Shown here one piece after another: positions 56,561 to 64,000 of a stretch of DNA of 64,000 bases (positions are counted from its first letter, which is position 1; each line of letters begins with the position of its first letter). A program made the position numbers and the translations under genes. Below the pieces are notes generated by a model. It worked only from the letters and a program-made list of their open reading frames with translations. It made no database searches and was not told where the DNA came from. The stretch is from an uncultured Marvinbryantia sp. (lineage in GTDB: Bacteria; Bacillota; Clostridia; Lachnospirales; Lachnospiraceae): NCBI GenBank assembly GCA_934408725.1, contig CAKRVB010000007.1, positions 47,628 through 111,627 on the forward strand, read 5' to 3'.

Positions 56561-59500
56561 TTACTTTCTATAGACTGCCTTTGAACTCATTCCTCGCACT
56601 TTTAAAAGCTTCTTATATGTTTTCAGTTGGCTTGCCGGAACTTTGACAGTTGGCTTTTTATAGGTTCCTGCAAAGGCTTTTGAACCTACATTTTCTCCTG
56701 ACAGTGTGCTTGTCTTAATTGTAATACTCCTGAGTTTCTTACAATTACAGAATGCCTGTTTTCCAATACTTGTGACAGATCCAGGAATTGTTATTTTACT
56801 CAGACTACTGCAATTTGCAAATGCTCTGTGGCCAAGCTTTACGATTCCATTTCCACCACTTACCTTGCTCAGCTTCTTGCATCCATAAAATGCGTTTGTT
56901 CCGATCACAGTAACATTTCTTCCTATGGTGACAGACTTAAGTGACTTATTATTTTTAAATGCATTTGCTGATATTTCAGTTACTTTGCAAGTGATTCCAT
57001 TTACATTAATCGTATCTGGAATTCTTACACCTGCTTTCTTATAAACAGGTTTCGTGAACTCAACGCTCACTCCATCTGGAAGGACTTTATAAACCCCATT
57101 TGTTGATTTATCCTTTAACGTCTTTCCTGGAGTTGCAGTTTCTGGTGTGAGTTTTGCAATCGTATTACCAGAACTTATCTTCTGATTACAGATTGTACAG
57201 TAAGAATCTCCTGTATAGCCTTCGGAAGTGGCACTTGCATCTTTTTTATTCCTGATCTCCATTGCTCCATGACCAGTTGCTGCGATTGCTTCTGTTTTAG
57301 TTGTTCCGCAAGAAGTGCAGGTATAGGTCTTGGTACCTTCGGTAGTACAGGTGGATGATGTTGTAATTTCGCCATCATTCCATACATGCTCTGTTTTCGG
57401 AATTATCTTTCCTTCTTCAATCAAGATACCGCAATCCTGACAGTATACATCTCCTGTATAACCTTCTGACTTACAGGAAGCTTCTTTTGCAAATTTTGTA
57501 ATCTTATTTACATGTCCGGTTACAGGAATTTCTTCAATTCTTGTGGATTTACATACTGTGCAAGTAAATGTTTTAATTCCTTTTCCACTACAGGTTGCTG
57601 CTGTTGTAATCTTTCCAGCGTCCCAGGTATGATCCATTTTCGGAAGGACTTTTCCAGATGAAAGTTTTGTATTACAGTCATTGCAATAGGTATCACCTGT
57701 GTATCCTTCCTGCTCACAAGTTGCTGATTTTACATTTCGTAACTCGGTATGCTGGTGACCTGTTGACAGAATTTCTTCTGTCTTTGTTGCATTACATTCT
57801 GTACAGGTATATGTCTTGATTCCTTTTCCATTACAGGTTGCTGCTGTTGTAATCTTTCCAGAGTCCCAGGTATGTTCTTTCTTTGCTATTGCCTTTCCGG
57901 ATGAAAGCTTTGTGTTACAATCTTTGCAATAGGTATCACCTGTGTATCCCTCCTGCCCACAAGTTGCTGCTTTTACATTTCGCAACTCGGTATGCTGGTG
58001 ACCTGTTGACGGGATTTCTTCTGTTCTTGTTACGTTACATCCTGTACAGGTATATGTCTTGATACCTTTTCCACTACAGGTTGCTACTGTTGTAATCTTT
58101 CCTGAATCCCAGATATGTTCCGTTTTCGGGATAACTTTTCCAGATGCAAGTTTTATGTTACAGTCCTTGCAATAAGAATCACCTGTATATCCCTCCTGTG
58201 CACAGGTGGCTGCTTTTACATTTCGCAACTCGGTATGCTGATGACCTGTTGCCGGGATTTCTTCCTCGTAACTGTCGTCATTGTCTTTACAGGTATAAAG
58301 CCGAATTCCAGGTTCTGTACAGGTAGCTATTTTCTTAATACTGGAAATGTATTCATGCTTATGTGCTTTTGTTATAATGGTTTCTGTAGCATAACCTTCG
58401 CTTTGATTTCCGTATTCGTCCCATGCATAAATATGTGTATGATACTTACCTGTTTGATTCTTATATTTACTTGTATTAACTCGGAAAACATATTTTCCAT
58501 CTTCTAACTTTCCACTATAAGTTGCTGATGTTCCCCAACTCCAATCTGCATTAAATGGGTTATCTTCTTCAAACCAAGTTGGAAATTGAACCCTATCAAT
58601 TTTAGAATGATTATCCGTTACTTTACATTTTACAGTATATCCCGTTTCAGATACATCAACAACTTCTACATCTGAAATCATCGGTGCAGTTCGATCCACA
58701 TATATCCATGCAAATTGACCATATTCCATATTTCCAGCAGCATCATAGGCTTGCACGTGTACTGCATAATTTCCTTCATAATTATGATGTTCACTAGTCT
58801 TCACATAACAACTAGCTATATCTCCTGATAAAGTTGCTCTCTGTGTTCTATAAGACCAGTTTCCATTTTCGTCAGGCCACACTAAAAAATCCACATAGGA
58901 TATTCCTATATTATCATTAACATTACAAGAAACTTTAAATCCATCTCTGGTCATATCTGAAACAATACAGTTACTAATTGTTGGTTTTTCTGTATCTTTC
59001 GGTACTGACACTGTTTTCGGTGAATCCCATAACATAACATTTGAACCACTACTTCCAACATTTATACCATATGCTTCGACTTGAACATCTCCACTTAATC
59101 CAGTATTGAATGTTGCTGTAAATCCATGAAATTCATTTATATTAGGATATGCTTTTCGTATGTCTGAACGATACTCCGCTGCAGTTACTACACCTAGTCC
59201 TACTCTCTGTCCATTTTGAACAGTATAAAAATGAACCTCAATCGGATTATTCGGTGCATCCATATCAGCAGCCCAACCATGAACAGTAATTTTTCCCATT
59301 TCAGCAGTTACACTATCTAAATACCCAAAAGGATTATTACCTGTTGGTTGCGGCGTAGTATTATAATCATATGACTCATTCATTGGATTATATCTGTTAT
59401 TCAAATTCCATTCTGACCCCGTGGCTAAATCAAAATGTAAATGATAACCATATGATTCTCCACTAGAACCAACTAATCCAATCTGGGCACCACGATTAAC

Positions 59501-59893
59501 AGATTGTCCCACCTGAACTGATACTGAACCATACTGTAAATGCAAATATCTAGACAAACCACCATCGTTATGTTTTATAATTACATAATTGCCTTGTCCT
59601 CCATTACAATTGCATGGCGTATATGGATCTCCACAATTACATGTATCCTTCGCAGCAACTACTACACCGCTTTTAGTTGCTACAACAGGTTTTCCTGCTA
59701 TTCCACCTTGAGAAATATCTATTGCTCGATGTTCACGACTATTATAACTTTGAATTACATTTGTATAATTTGGTACAGGCCATAAAAAACGTTCTGCTGC
59801 TTTTACATTTTTCGTAATACTGCTTAGTGATAAAAGCAATAATAATGTACCTATCCATTTAACTTTCCATAAATAGTCCTTTTTCTCTTTCAT
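56561..59893 (-). CDS. Secreted M23 peptidase with Cys-rich repeats and LRR C-terminus
   Basis: A 1110-residue secreted multi-domain protein with a signal peptide (1-32). Residues about 35-175 form an M23 zinc peptidase (REHRAIDIS, then YHLHFDL), which cuts peptidoglycan cross-bridges. A GYLDSVTAEMGKITVHGWA segment and two GBS-Bsp-like domains follow (about 190-510). From about 510 to 900 come five repeats of 81 residues, each with Cys pairs (ATC, YTCTxC, ATC, YCKDC) and the phrase GYTGD. The C-terminus (about 960-1110) has BspA-type leucine-rich repeats. It is island cargo, perhaps for surface attachment or lysis of competitors. Confidence 0.82.
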   Translation of the reverse strand: MKEKKDYLWKVKWIGTLLLLLSLSSITKNVKAAERFLWPVPNYTNVIQSYNSREHRAIDISQGGIAGKPVVATKSGVVVAAKDTCNCGDPYTPCNCNGGQGNYVIIKHNDGGLSRYLHLQYGSVSVQVGQSVNRGAQIGLVGSSGESYGYHLHFDLATGSEWNLNNRYNPMNESYDYNTTPQPTGNNPFGYLDSVTAEMGKITVHGWAADMDAPNNPIEVHFYTVQNGQRVGLGVVTAAEYRSDIRKAYPNINEFHGFTATFNTGLSGDVQVEAYGINVGSSGSNVMLWDSPKTVSVPKDTEKPTISNCIVSDMTRDGFKVSCNVNDNIGISYVDFLVWPDENGNWSYRTQRATLSGDIASCYVKTSEHHNYEGNYAVHVQAYDAAGNMEYGQFAWIYVDRTAPMISDVEVVDVSETGYTVKCKVTDNHSKIDRVQFPTWFEEDNPFNADWSWGTSATYSGKLEDGKYVFRVNTSKYKNQTGKYHTHIYAWDEYGNQSEGYATETIITKAHKHEYISSIKKIATCTEPGIRLYTCKDNDDSYEEEIPATGHQHTELRNVKAATCAQEGYTGDSYCKDCNIKLASGKVIPKTEHIWDSGKITTVATCSGKGIKTYTCTGCNVTRTEEIPSTGHQHTELRNVKAATCGQEGYTGDTYCKDCNTKLSSGKAIAKKEHTWDSGKITTAATCNGKGIKTYTCTECNATKTEEILSTGHQHTELRNVKSATCEQEGYTGDTYCNDCNTKLSSGKVLPKMDHTWDAGKITTAATCSGKGIKTFTCTVCKSTRIEEIPVTGHVNKITKFAKEASCKSEGYTGDVYCQDCGILIEEGKIIPKTEHVWNDGEITTSSTCTTEGTKTYTCTSCGTTKTEAIAATGHGAMEIRNKKDASATSEGYTGDSYCTICNQKISSGNTIAKLTPETATPGKTLKDKSTNGVYKVLPDGVSVEFTKPVYKKAGVRIPDTINVNGITCKVTEISANAFKNNKSLKSVTIGRNVTVIGTNAFYGCKKLSKVSGGNGIVKLGHRAFANCSSLSKITIPGSVTSIGKQAFCNCKKLRSITIKTSTLSGENVGSKAFAGTYKKPTVKVPASQLKTYKKLLKVRGMSSKAVYRK
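57140..58360 (-). repeat. Tandem 243-bp coding repeats in the M23/LRR gene
   Basis: The segment encodes about five 81-residue units. The same word (ccaggtatg-type) recurs at about 57384, 57628, 57871 and 58114, spaced 243 bases. Units 2-4 are nearly identical in DNA, so copy number may vary by recombination. Confidence 0.8.
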
Positions 59894-59964
59894 CTTCTCT
59901 TCTCCTTAATGTTTCAAATCTCAGACGTTAAGAAACGTATATGATATACTTCAAATAGAAGCAA

Positions 59965-60020
59965 AAAACACAATAGAAGCATGAAAAACAGTGTATTTAC
60001 TGCTGTTTCATGCTTCTATT
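59965..60020 (-). terminator. Terminator of the recombinase gene
   Basis: AATAGAAGCATGAAA and TTTCATGCTTCTATT form a perfect 15-bp stem that starts at the recombinase stop codon, followed by GTGTTTTTTG. Confidence 0.8.
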
Positions 60021-60651
60021 CAGATGTATCAAAACGTCTACTATTCGACACGTTTTCCTTAATTTCTTTTCTGTATCTCCTATAAAATGTCGTGTGGCTG
60101 ATTCCAAGTATATCTGCCGCCTGCCTTGTCGATACTTCTCCATTTTTACACTTTTGGCATATCTCTTTAAATTGATCAGGCATTTTCTTTTCTGGTCTGC
60201 CAAATCTCTTTCCGTTACGTTTTGCTGCTGCAATTCCTTCTGCCTGCCGTTGGTTAATAAATTCTCGTTCTGTTTGTGCTACATATGCAAATATCTGCAA
60301 TACCAGATCTGCAATCAATGTTCCTGTTAAGTTTCCTGCTTTCTGTCGAGTATCCAATAATTCCATATCCAACACCAATATATCGGCTTTTATTTCTTTT
60401 GTAATATACTGCCATTGGACCAGAATATCGTTATAGTTACGCCCCAATCGATCAATACTTTTGACGATCAGTAAATCTCCGGGCTTAATTTTTTTCAGCA
60501 TTTTCTGATATGCCGGTCTATCAAAATCTTTTCCCGACTGATAATCACAATATATATTTTTCTTTTTAATTTGGTAAGGTTCTAGAGCCAACAGCTGCCT
60601 GTCTACACTTTGTTCCTTAGTGGATACTCTAATATATGCATACTTCTCCAT
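60016..60651 (-). CDS. Small serine recombinase (resolvase/invertase family)
   Basis: The 211-residue protein has the serine recombinase catalytic domain: YIRVSTKEQSVDRQL (nucleophile Ser near 10), IVKSIDRLGRNYNDIL with catalytic Arg residues, and a C-terminal helix-turn-helix STRQAADILGISHTTFYRRY (about 175-200). The size fits Hin/Gin or Tn3-type resolvases rather than large integrases, so it would resolve or invert DNA. It is divergent from the XRE gene and shares a leader palindrome at 60702-60721. Confidence 0.88.
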   Translation of the reverse strand: MEKYAYIRVSTKEQSVDRQLLALEPYQIKKKNIYCDYQSGKDFDRPAYQKMLKKIKPGDLLIVKSIDRLGRNYNDILVQWQYITKEIKADILVLDMELLDTRQKAGNLTGTLIADLVLQIFAYVAQTEREFINQRQAEGIAAAKRNGKRFGRPEKKMPDQFKEICQKCKNGEVSTRQAADILGISHTTFYRRYRKEIKENVSNSRRFDTSE

Positions 60652-60701
60652 TTTCTGTCCTCCTGTATTTTTTATAATACAGTAGACATTTGTACATCCA
60701 A

Positions 60702-60721
60702 ATTACCTACAAGTAGGTAAT
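60702..60721. promoter_or_regulatory. 20-bp palindrome in recombinase leader
   Basis: ATTACCTAC-AA-GTAGGTAAT is a perfect palindrome with 2-base centre, located just downstream of the -10. Either an XRE operator or a crossover/res-type site. Confidence 0.6.
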
Positions 60722-60727
60722 AATTCA

Positions 60728-60756
60728 ATATTATTCTTTAATTTGCTTAAAGTCAA
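60728..60756 (-). promoter_or_regulatory. Promoter of the serine recombinase
   Basis: TTGACT, 17 bases, TAATAT on the minus strand; start site near 60721, at the palindrome edge. Confidence 0.7.
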
Positions 60757-60838
60757 CTATGCAAAGGTAATTTTATAATTTCCCTCTGTTATGATGATTT
60801 CAACTTTACAAGGGTAACTACTCATAACAGGTGACCAT

Positions 60839-61093
60839 ATGAATTATTCCGACATTTATGCACTACGCATTCGACAATTATGCAAGAGCCGTAAAATCAC
60901 TATAAATAAACTTGCAACATTAGCTGGACTGAAACAATCTACGATCGATAATATTATAAGAGGAAAGAGTAAAAATCCTAAAGTAAGAACACTCCATAGA
61001 ATTGCTAATGTATTTGGCATGACCTTAAGTGAATTTCTCGATTTTCCAGAACTCAATGACTATTCCATTGATGATGAAGATGAGAATGAATAA
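60839..61093 (+). CDS. XRE-family helix-turn-helix regulator
   Basis: The 84-residue protein is almost only the Cro/C1-type HTH: IRQLCKSRKITINKLATLAG, LKQSTIDNIIRGKSK, RTLHRIANVFGMTLSEFLDF. The acidic tail SIDDEDENE follows. An ACAGGTGACC site precedes the ATG. It is divergent from the recombinase and is likely the island's repressor, possibly binding the 20-bp palindrome. Confidence 0.88.
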   Translation: MNYSDIYALRIRQLCKSRKITINKLATLAGLKQSTIDNIIRGKSKNPKVRTLHRIANVFGMTLSEFLDFPELNDYSIDDEDENE

Positions 61094-61117
61094 TGACAGG
61101 ACGAACCCTCACTGATC

Positions 61118-61268
61118 TTCTTCCAGAAGCCGGTGGACTTCTGACCAGCTTCTGGCCAAGTTCTATATACTGGATGAAGAAGGCCGCAAACAGATTTTTA
61201 ACTACCTGGACTATCAGGCCATGCGGCATACGGATAAAGAACATGAAAATAACTTGAAAAAAATTTAG
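61118..61268 (+). pseudogene. Remnant of a small mobile-element ORF
   Basis: After the XRE stop the plus strand carries LAKFYILDEEGRKQIFNYLD and YQAMRHTDKEHENNLKKI in one frame ending at TAG 61266, with no start codon downstream of an in-frame TGA. It reads like a real coding segment that lost its 5' part. Function unknown. Confidence 0.4.
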
Positions 61269-61307
61269 AATATACGAATTGCCAATGACGAAATGTAGCC
61301 ACTATGT

Positions 61308-61350
61308 AGCCACTTTATTTCAGTAAAGTGATTACATGGTGGCTTTTTTG
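61308..61350 (+). terminator. Candidate terminator near the island right end
   Basis: AGCCAC and GTGGCT flank an inner CTTTA/TAAAG hairpin and are followed by TTTTTTG on the plus strand. The left arm belongs to the TGTAGCCAC repeat. Confidence 0.5.
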
Positions 61351-61429
61351 TCTGGGGTAAGTCTGTTCGAATATGGACATTTTTGTATTTAAGATTGGTT
61401 CGACAGTGTCGCACCTATTTCTTCCATAC

Positions 61430-61590
61430 AACAGAAAAACCCCGGAAACCTTGCGGTTCCGGGGCATCTTACGCTACAGTACGATACACACGAAGTGTAT
61501 ACTAAATTATATATGATGATCTGTCAATCAGTGATTACTCGATGATTGTAGCAACACGTCCTGATCCTACAGTACGTCCACCTTCACGGA
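61430..61590. repeat. Right copy of the 161-bp direct repeat (intact tuf 3' end)
   Basis: Identical to 50511-50671. It comprises the last 56 bases of tuf (61535-61590), its stop, the gap and the terminator hairpin at 61440-61464. Confidence 0.95.
61440..61464 (-). terminator. Terminator of tuf
   Basis: On the minus strand CCCCGGAACC-GCAA-GGTTTCCGGGG (one bulge) followed by TTTTTC. The same hairpin is duplicated at 50521-50545. Confidence 0.85.
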
Positions 61591-62722
61591 TAGCGAAAGT
61601 AAGACCCTGTTCCATAGCGATTGGATGGATCAGTTCGATAGTCATTTCTACGTTATCACCAGGCATGCACATCTCTGTTCCTTCTGGAAGAGTGATCAGA
61701 CCTGTTACGTCAGTTGTTCTGAAGTAGAACTGTGGACGATAGTTGTTGAAGAATGGAGTATGACGTCCACCTTCATCTTTTGTCAGAACGTAAACCTGAG
61801 CTGTGAACTTTGTATGGCATGTAACTGTACCTGGTTTAGCAAGTACCTGTCCACGCTGGATATCTGTTCTCTGAACACCACGAAGAAGAGCACCGATGTT
61901 ATCACCAGCCTGAGCTTCGTCAAGGAGTTTACGGAACATTTCTACACCAGTTACAACTACTTTACGAGTTTCTTCTTTGATACCAACGATTTCAACTTCG
62001 TCAGATACATGAAGAACACCACGTTCTACTCTACCAGTTGCAACAGTACCACGACCTGTGATAGAGAAAACGTCCTCTACAGGCATCAGGAATGGCTGGT
62101 CTGTAGCACGCTGTGGATCTGGAATGTATTCATCAACTGTGTTCATCAGTTCCATGATCTTGTCTCCCCATGGTCCCATTGGATCCTGCAGAGCCATCAG
62201 AGCGGAACCTTTGATGATTGGGCAATCTGTGAATTCATATTCTTCCAGCTGTTCTGTGATTTCCATTTCAACGAGTTCAAGAAGTTCTTCGTCGTCTACC
62301 ATATCACATTTGTTCATGAATACTACGATGTAAGGTACACCTACCTGACGGGACAGAAGGATGTGTTCCTTTGTCTGAGCCATAACACCATCAGTAGCAG
62401 CTACAACCAGGATAGCACCATCCATCTGAGCAGCACCTGTGATCATGTTCTTAACGTAGTCAGCATGACCTGGGCAGTCAACGTGAGCGTAGTGTCTCTT
62501 TTCTGTTTCGTATTCTACGTGAGCTGTAGAAATTGTGATACCACGTTCTCTTTCTTCTGGAGCTTTATCGATGTTTTCGAAATCTGTAGCTGTGTTACCA
62601 GCAACTCTTTCAGACAGAACTTTTGTGATAGCTGCTGTTAAAGTTGTTTTACCATGGTCAACGTGTCCGATGGTACCGATATTACAATGTGGTTTGGTTC
62701 TCTCAAATTTAGCCTTTGCCAT
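61535..62722 (-). CDS. tuf: Elongation factor Tu
   Basis: The 395-residue GTPase delivers aminoacyl-tRNA to the ribosome. [23 protein letters not shown] and NKCDMVD are the G motifs, [13 protein letters not shown] and [17 protein letters not shown] the later domains, with full canonical length. It follows fusA by 123 bases. Its last 56 bases are duplicated at the far end of the island, so the gene was the insertion target and is intact. Confidence 0.98.
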   Translation of the reverse strand: MAKAKFERTKPHCNIGTIGHVDHGKTTLTAAITKVLSERVAGNTATDFENIDKAPEERERGITISTAHVEYETEKRHYAHVDCPGHADYVKNMITGAAQMDGAILVVAATDGVMAQTKEHILLSRQVGVPYIVVFMNKCDMVDDEELLELVEMEITEQLEEYEFTDCPIIKGSALMALQDPMGPWGDKIMELMNTVDEYIPDPQRATDQPFLMPVEDVFSITGRGTVATGRVERGVLHVSDEVEIVGIKEETRKVVVTGVEMFRKLLDEAQAGDNIGALLRGVQRTDIQRGQVLAKPGTVTCHTKFTAQVYVLTKDEGGRHTPFFNNYRPQFYFRTTDVTGLITLPEGTEMCMPGDNVEMTIELIHPIAMEQGLTFAIREGGRTVGSGRVATIIE

Positions 62723-62782
62723 TGTGATTTTCCTCCTTAAAACTATGCGCTTTATGCGATTATGATTGTTATAAAATATAAC

Positions 62783-62827
62783 AGGCTATCTAAGATTATA
62801 TTTCAAATCTTAGATATTTTCAAGCCT
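62783..62827. promoter_or_regulatory. Hairpin between fusA and tuf
   Basis: TATCTAAGATT and AATCTTAGATA form an 11-bp stem, extended by AGGCT/AGCCT outside. No run of U follows on the minus strand (GCCTGTTATATTTT). Possible processing or partial termination between the two genes. Confidence 0.55.
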
Positions 62828-62845
62828 ATTTTTATTTATTCTGTC

Positions 62846-64000
62846 TTATTTAGACTTATCATTCAGTACTTTTTCCTGTACAGACTTTGGTACTGGCTCA
62901 TATTTCTCGAAGAACATTGAGTAGTTACCACGTCCCTGTGTCTTAGAACGAAGGTCTGTAGAATAACCGAACATTTCTGCCAGAGGTACGTATCCGCGAA
63001 CAATCTTTCCGCCGCCGATATCATCCATACCTTCGATACGTCCACGACGAGAGTTGATATCACCGATAACATCTCCCATGTATTCTTCCGGCATAGTTAC
63101 TTCAACCTTCATGATCGGCTCAAGTAAGATTGCTCCGCCCTTCTTCATAGCGTCCTTGAATGCCATAGAACCGGCAATGTGGAATGCCATTTCAGAAGAG
63201 TCGACTTCATGGTAGGATCCGTCGTATACGTTAGCGTGTACACCCAGTACAGGGAATCCACCAAGGATACCAGACTGAGCAGCTTCTTCAATACCTTCTC
63301 CTACAGCTGGGATGTATTCCTTCGGAATAGCACCACCGACTACAGTAGATTCAAACTTGAAGGTCTCTTCACCGTTTGGATCCATAGGTGTAAAGATAAC
63401 TTTACAGTGACCGTACTGTCCACGTCCACCGGACTGTTTAGCGTACTTGCTGTCAACTGTAACTTCTTTTGTAAAGGTCTCTTTGTAAGCAACCTGAGGT
63501 GCACCTACATTAGCCTCTACCTTAAATTCACGAAGCAGACGGTCAACGATGATTTCCAGGTGAAGTTCACCCATACCAGCGATGATGGTCTGACCTGTTT
63601 CCTGATCAGTATGAGCACGGAATGTTGGGTCTTCTTCTGCAAGTTTTGCAAGAGCTTCACCCATCTTGCCCTGGCCAGCTTTTGTCTTAGGCTCGATAGC
63701 CAGCTCGATAACTGGTTCTGGGAATTCCATAGATTCCAGAATTACCGGATGCTGTTCATCACAGATTGTATCACCTGTCGTTGTATTTTTGAAACCAACT
63801 GCAGCAGCGATATCTCCGGAGTAAACCTTATCCAGCTCTGCTCTCTTGTTAGCGTGCATCTGAAGGATACGTCCTACACGTTCCTTTTTGCCCTTTGTTG
63901 CATTCAGTACGTAAGAACCAGAATTCATAGTACCTGAGTAAACACGGAAGAATGCCAGTTTACCAACAAATGGGTCAGCCATGATCTTGAATGCCAGAGC
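62846..64000 (-). CDS. fusA: Elongation factor G, C-terminal part (cut by window edge)
   Basis: EF-G translocates tRNA and mRNA on the ribosome. The visible part, about 384 residues, covers domains [16 protein letters not shown] (domain II), [19 protein letters not shown], the [27 protein letters not shown] segment of domain IV, and the final [10 protein letters not shown]. The G domain lies beyond the window. tuf follows downstream, as in the str operon. Confidence 0.97.
   Translation of the reverse strand, partial: ALAFKIMADPFVGKLAFFRVYSGTMNSGSYVLNATKGKKERVGRILQMHANKRAELDKVYSGDIAAAVGFKNTTTGDTICDEQHPVILESMEFPEPVIELAIEPKTKAGQGKMGEALAKLAEEDPTFRAHTDQETGQTIIAGMGELHLEIIVDRLLREFKVEANVGAPQVAYKETFTKEVTVDSKYAKQSGGRGQYGHCKVIFTPMDPNGEETFKFESTVVGGAIPKEYIPAVGEGIEEAAQSGILGGFPVLGVHANVYDGSYHEVDSSEMAFHIAGSMAFKDAMKKGGAILLEPIMKVEVTMPEEYMGDVIGDINSRRGRIEGMDDIGGGKIVRGYVPLAEMFGYSTDLRSKTQGRGNYSMFFEKYEPVPKSVQEKVLNDKSK

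Larger units (their letters stand above)
50511..61590. mobile_element. Genomic island integrated at the 3' end of tuf
   Basis: Between the two 161-bp repeats lie about 10.8 kb of AT-rich DNA with a different gene style from its flanks. It holds the PP-loop/GHKL/methyltransferase/HEPN-like operon, a truncated IS630, a type I toxin-antitoxin locus, a large secreted protein, a serine recombinase and an XRE regulator. The intact tuf lies on the right and the tuf tail fragment on the left. No tyrosine integrase was found; the resident recombinase is a small resolvase/invertase-type protein, so the integration enzyme may be lost, or the serine recombinase may be involved. Insertion restores the tuf C-terminus and terminator. 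Confidence 0.85.

Noticed and set aside
57140..58360. Cys-rich repeat region considered as separate small zinc-finger genes
   Set aside because: The frame is continuous with the M23 and LRR parts and the repeats have no starts of their own.
59894..60015. Invertible promoter controlled by the serine recombinase
   Set aside because: The only inverted repeat here is the recombinase terminator stem; no pair of separated inverted sites flanks the M23 gene promoter.
50672..61429. Conjugative element
   Set aside because: No relaxase, coupling ATPase or type IV secretion genes are seen in the island, so it is at most mobilisable or dependent on others.
61625..62641. Long plus-strand open frame of 338 codons opposite tuf
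   Set aside because: It lies exactly antisense to EF-Tu and has no ribosome site or family motif; codon bias of tuf opens the opposite strand.
63179..63937. Plus-strand open frame of 252 codons opposite fusA
   Set aside because: Antisense to conserved EF-G sequence, rich in Cys/Phe/Ser from reversed codons, no support.

Overview
The window looks like a chromosomal segment of a spore-forming, anaerobic gut Firmicute, most likely a Lachnospiraceae (Blautia/Roseburia/Ruminococcus-type). The basis is the rqcP-yabP-yabQ-divIC sporulation/division cluster next to HU, a CotS-like coat protein, AGGAGG-type ribosome sites, sigma-A type promoters, and a host-glycan (lacto-N-biose) utilisation locus. 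Species cannot be fixed from the sequence alone. Almost all core genes lie on the minus strand. Layout, left to right: (1) 1-10.2 kb is housekeeping: truncated trpS, tRNA-Met, divIC, yabQ, yabP, rqcP, hup, a CotS-like pseudokinase, cca, uppP, a large unknown membrane-anchored protein, a SAM methyltransferase and a TPR/zinc-ribbon protein. (2) 10.3-18.8 kb is a TRAP transporter operon (dctP-dctQ-dctM) behind a sensory pair: a solute-binding protein followed directly by a 1290-residue hybrid histidine kinase. (3) 18.9-28.2 kb holds a Cys/Pro-rich protein, an RluA-type pseudouridine synthase, a cold-shock protein, hflX, a TPR lipoprotein, putP, and a trkA-trkH-tetR operon. (4) 28.4-34.8 kb has a P1B ATPase with a small Gly-rich partner (possible ferrosome/iron-storage pair), a rhodanese-TtcA fusion, degV, larE and tcdA. 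(5) 34.9-43.0 kb is a lacto-N-biose/type-1 human-milk-oligosaccharide locus: sugar ABC binding protein, two permeases, a split GH136 lacto-N-biosidase (helper plus beta-helix subunit), a GH112 phosphorylase and a divergent AraC regulator. Import, intracellular release of lacto-N-biose and phosphorolysis would follow one another. (6) 43.1-50.5 kb contains an acetyltransferase, a ketopantoate-reductase-like enzyme, a HepT/MntA toxin-antitoxin pair, an alanine symporter, a YgjP-like metallopeptidase, an Ldh_2 oxidoreductase and a secreted CAP-domain protein. (7) 50.5-61.6 kb is a genomic island inserted at the 3' end of tuf, flanked by an exact 161-bp direct repeat that copies the tuf C-terminus and terminator. 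(8) 61.5-64 kb is tuf and the 3' part of fusA. The island is AT-rich and carries the most novel content. It has a tightly packed operon of a PAPS-reductase-like PP-loop protein, a GHKL ATPase, a Rossmann methyltransferase-like protein and a helical HEPN-like protein, which I read as a candidate undescribed defence system. It also has a truncated IS630 transposase, an 11-bp tandem repeat, a type I toxin-antitoxin locus with two facing promoters, a secreted M23 peptidase/leucine-rich-repeat protein with 81-residue Cys-rich repeats, a small serine recombinase and an XRE regulator. Functional calls rest on motif recognition by eye; no database search was run.
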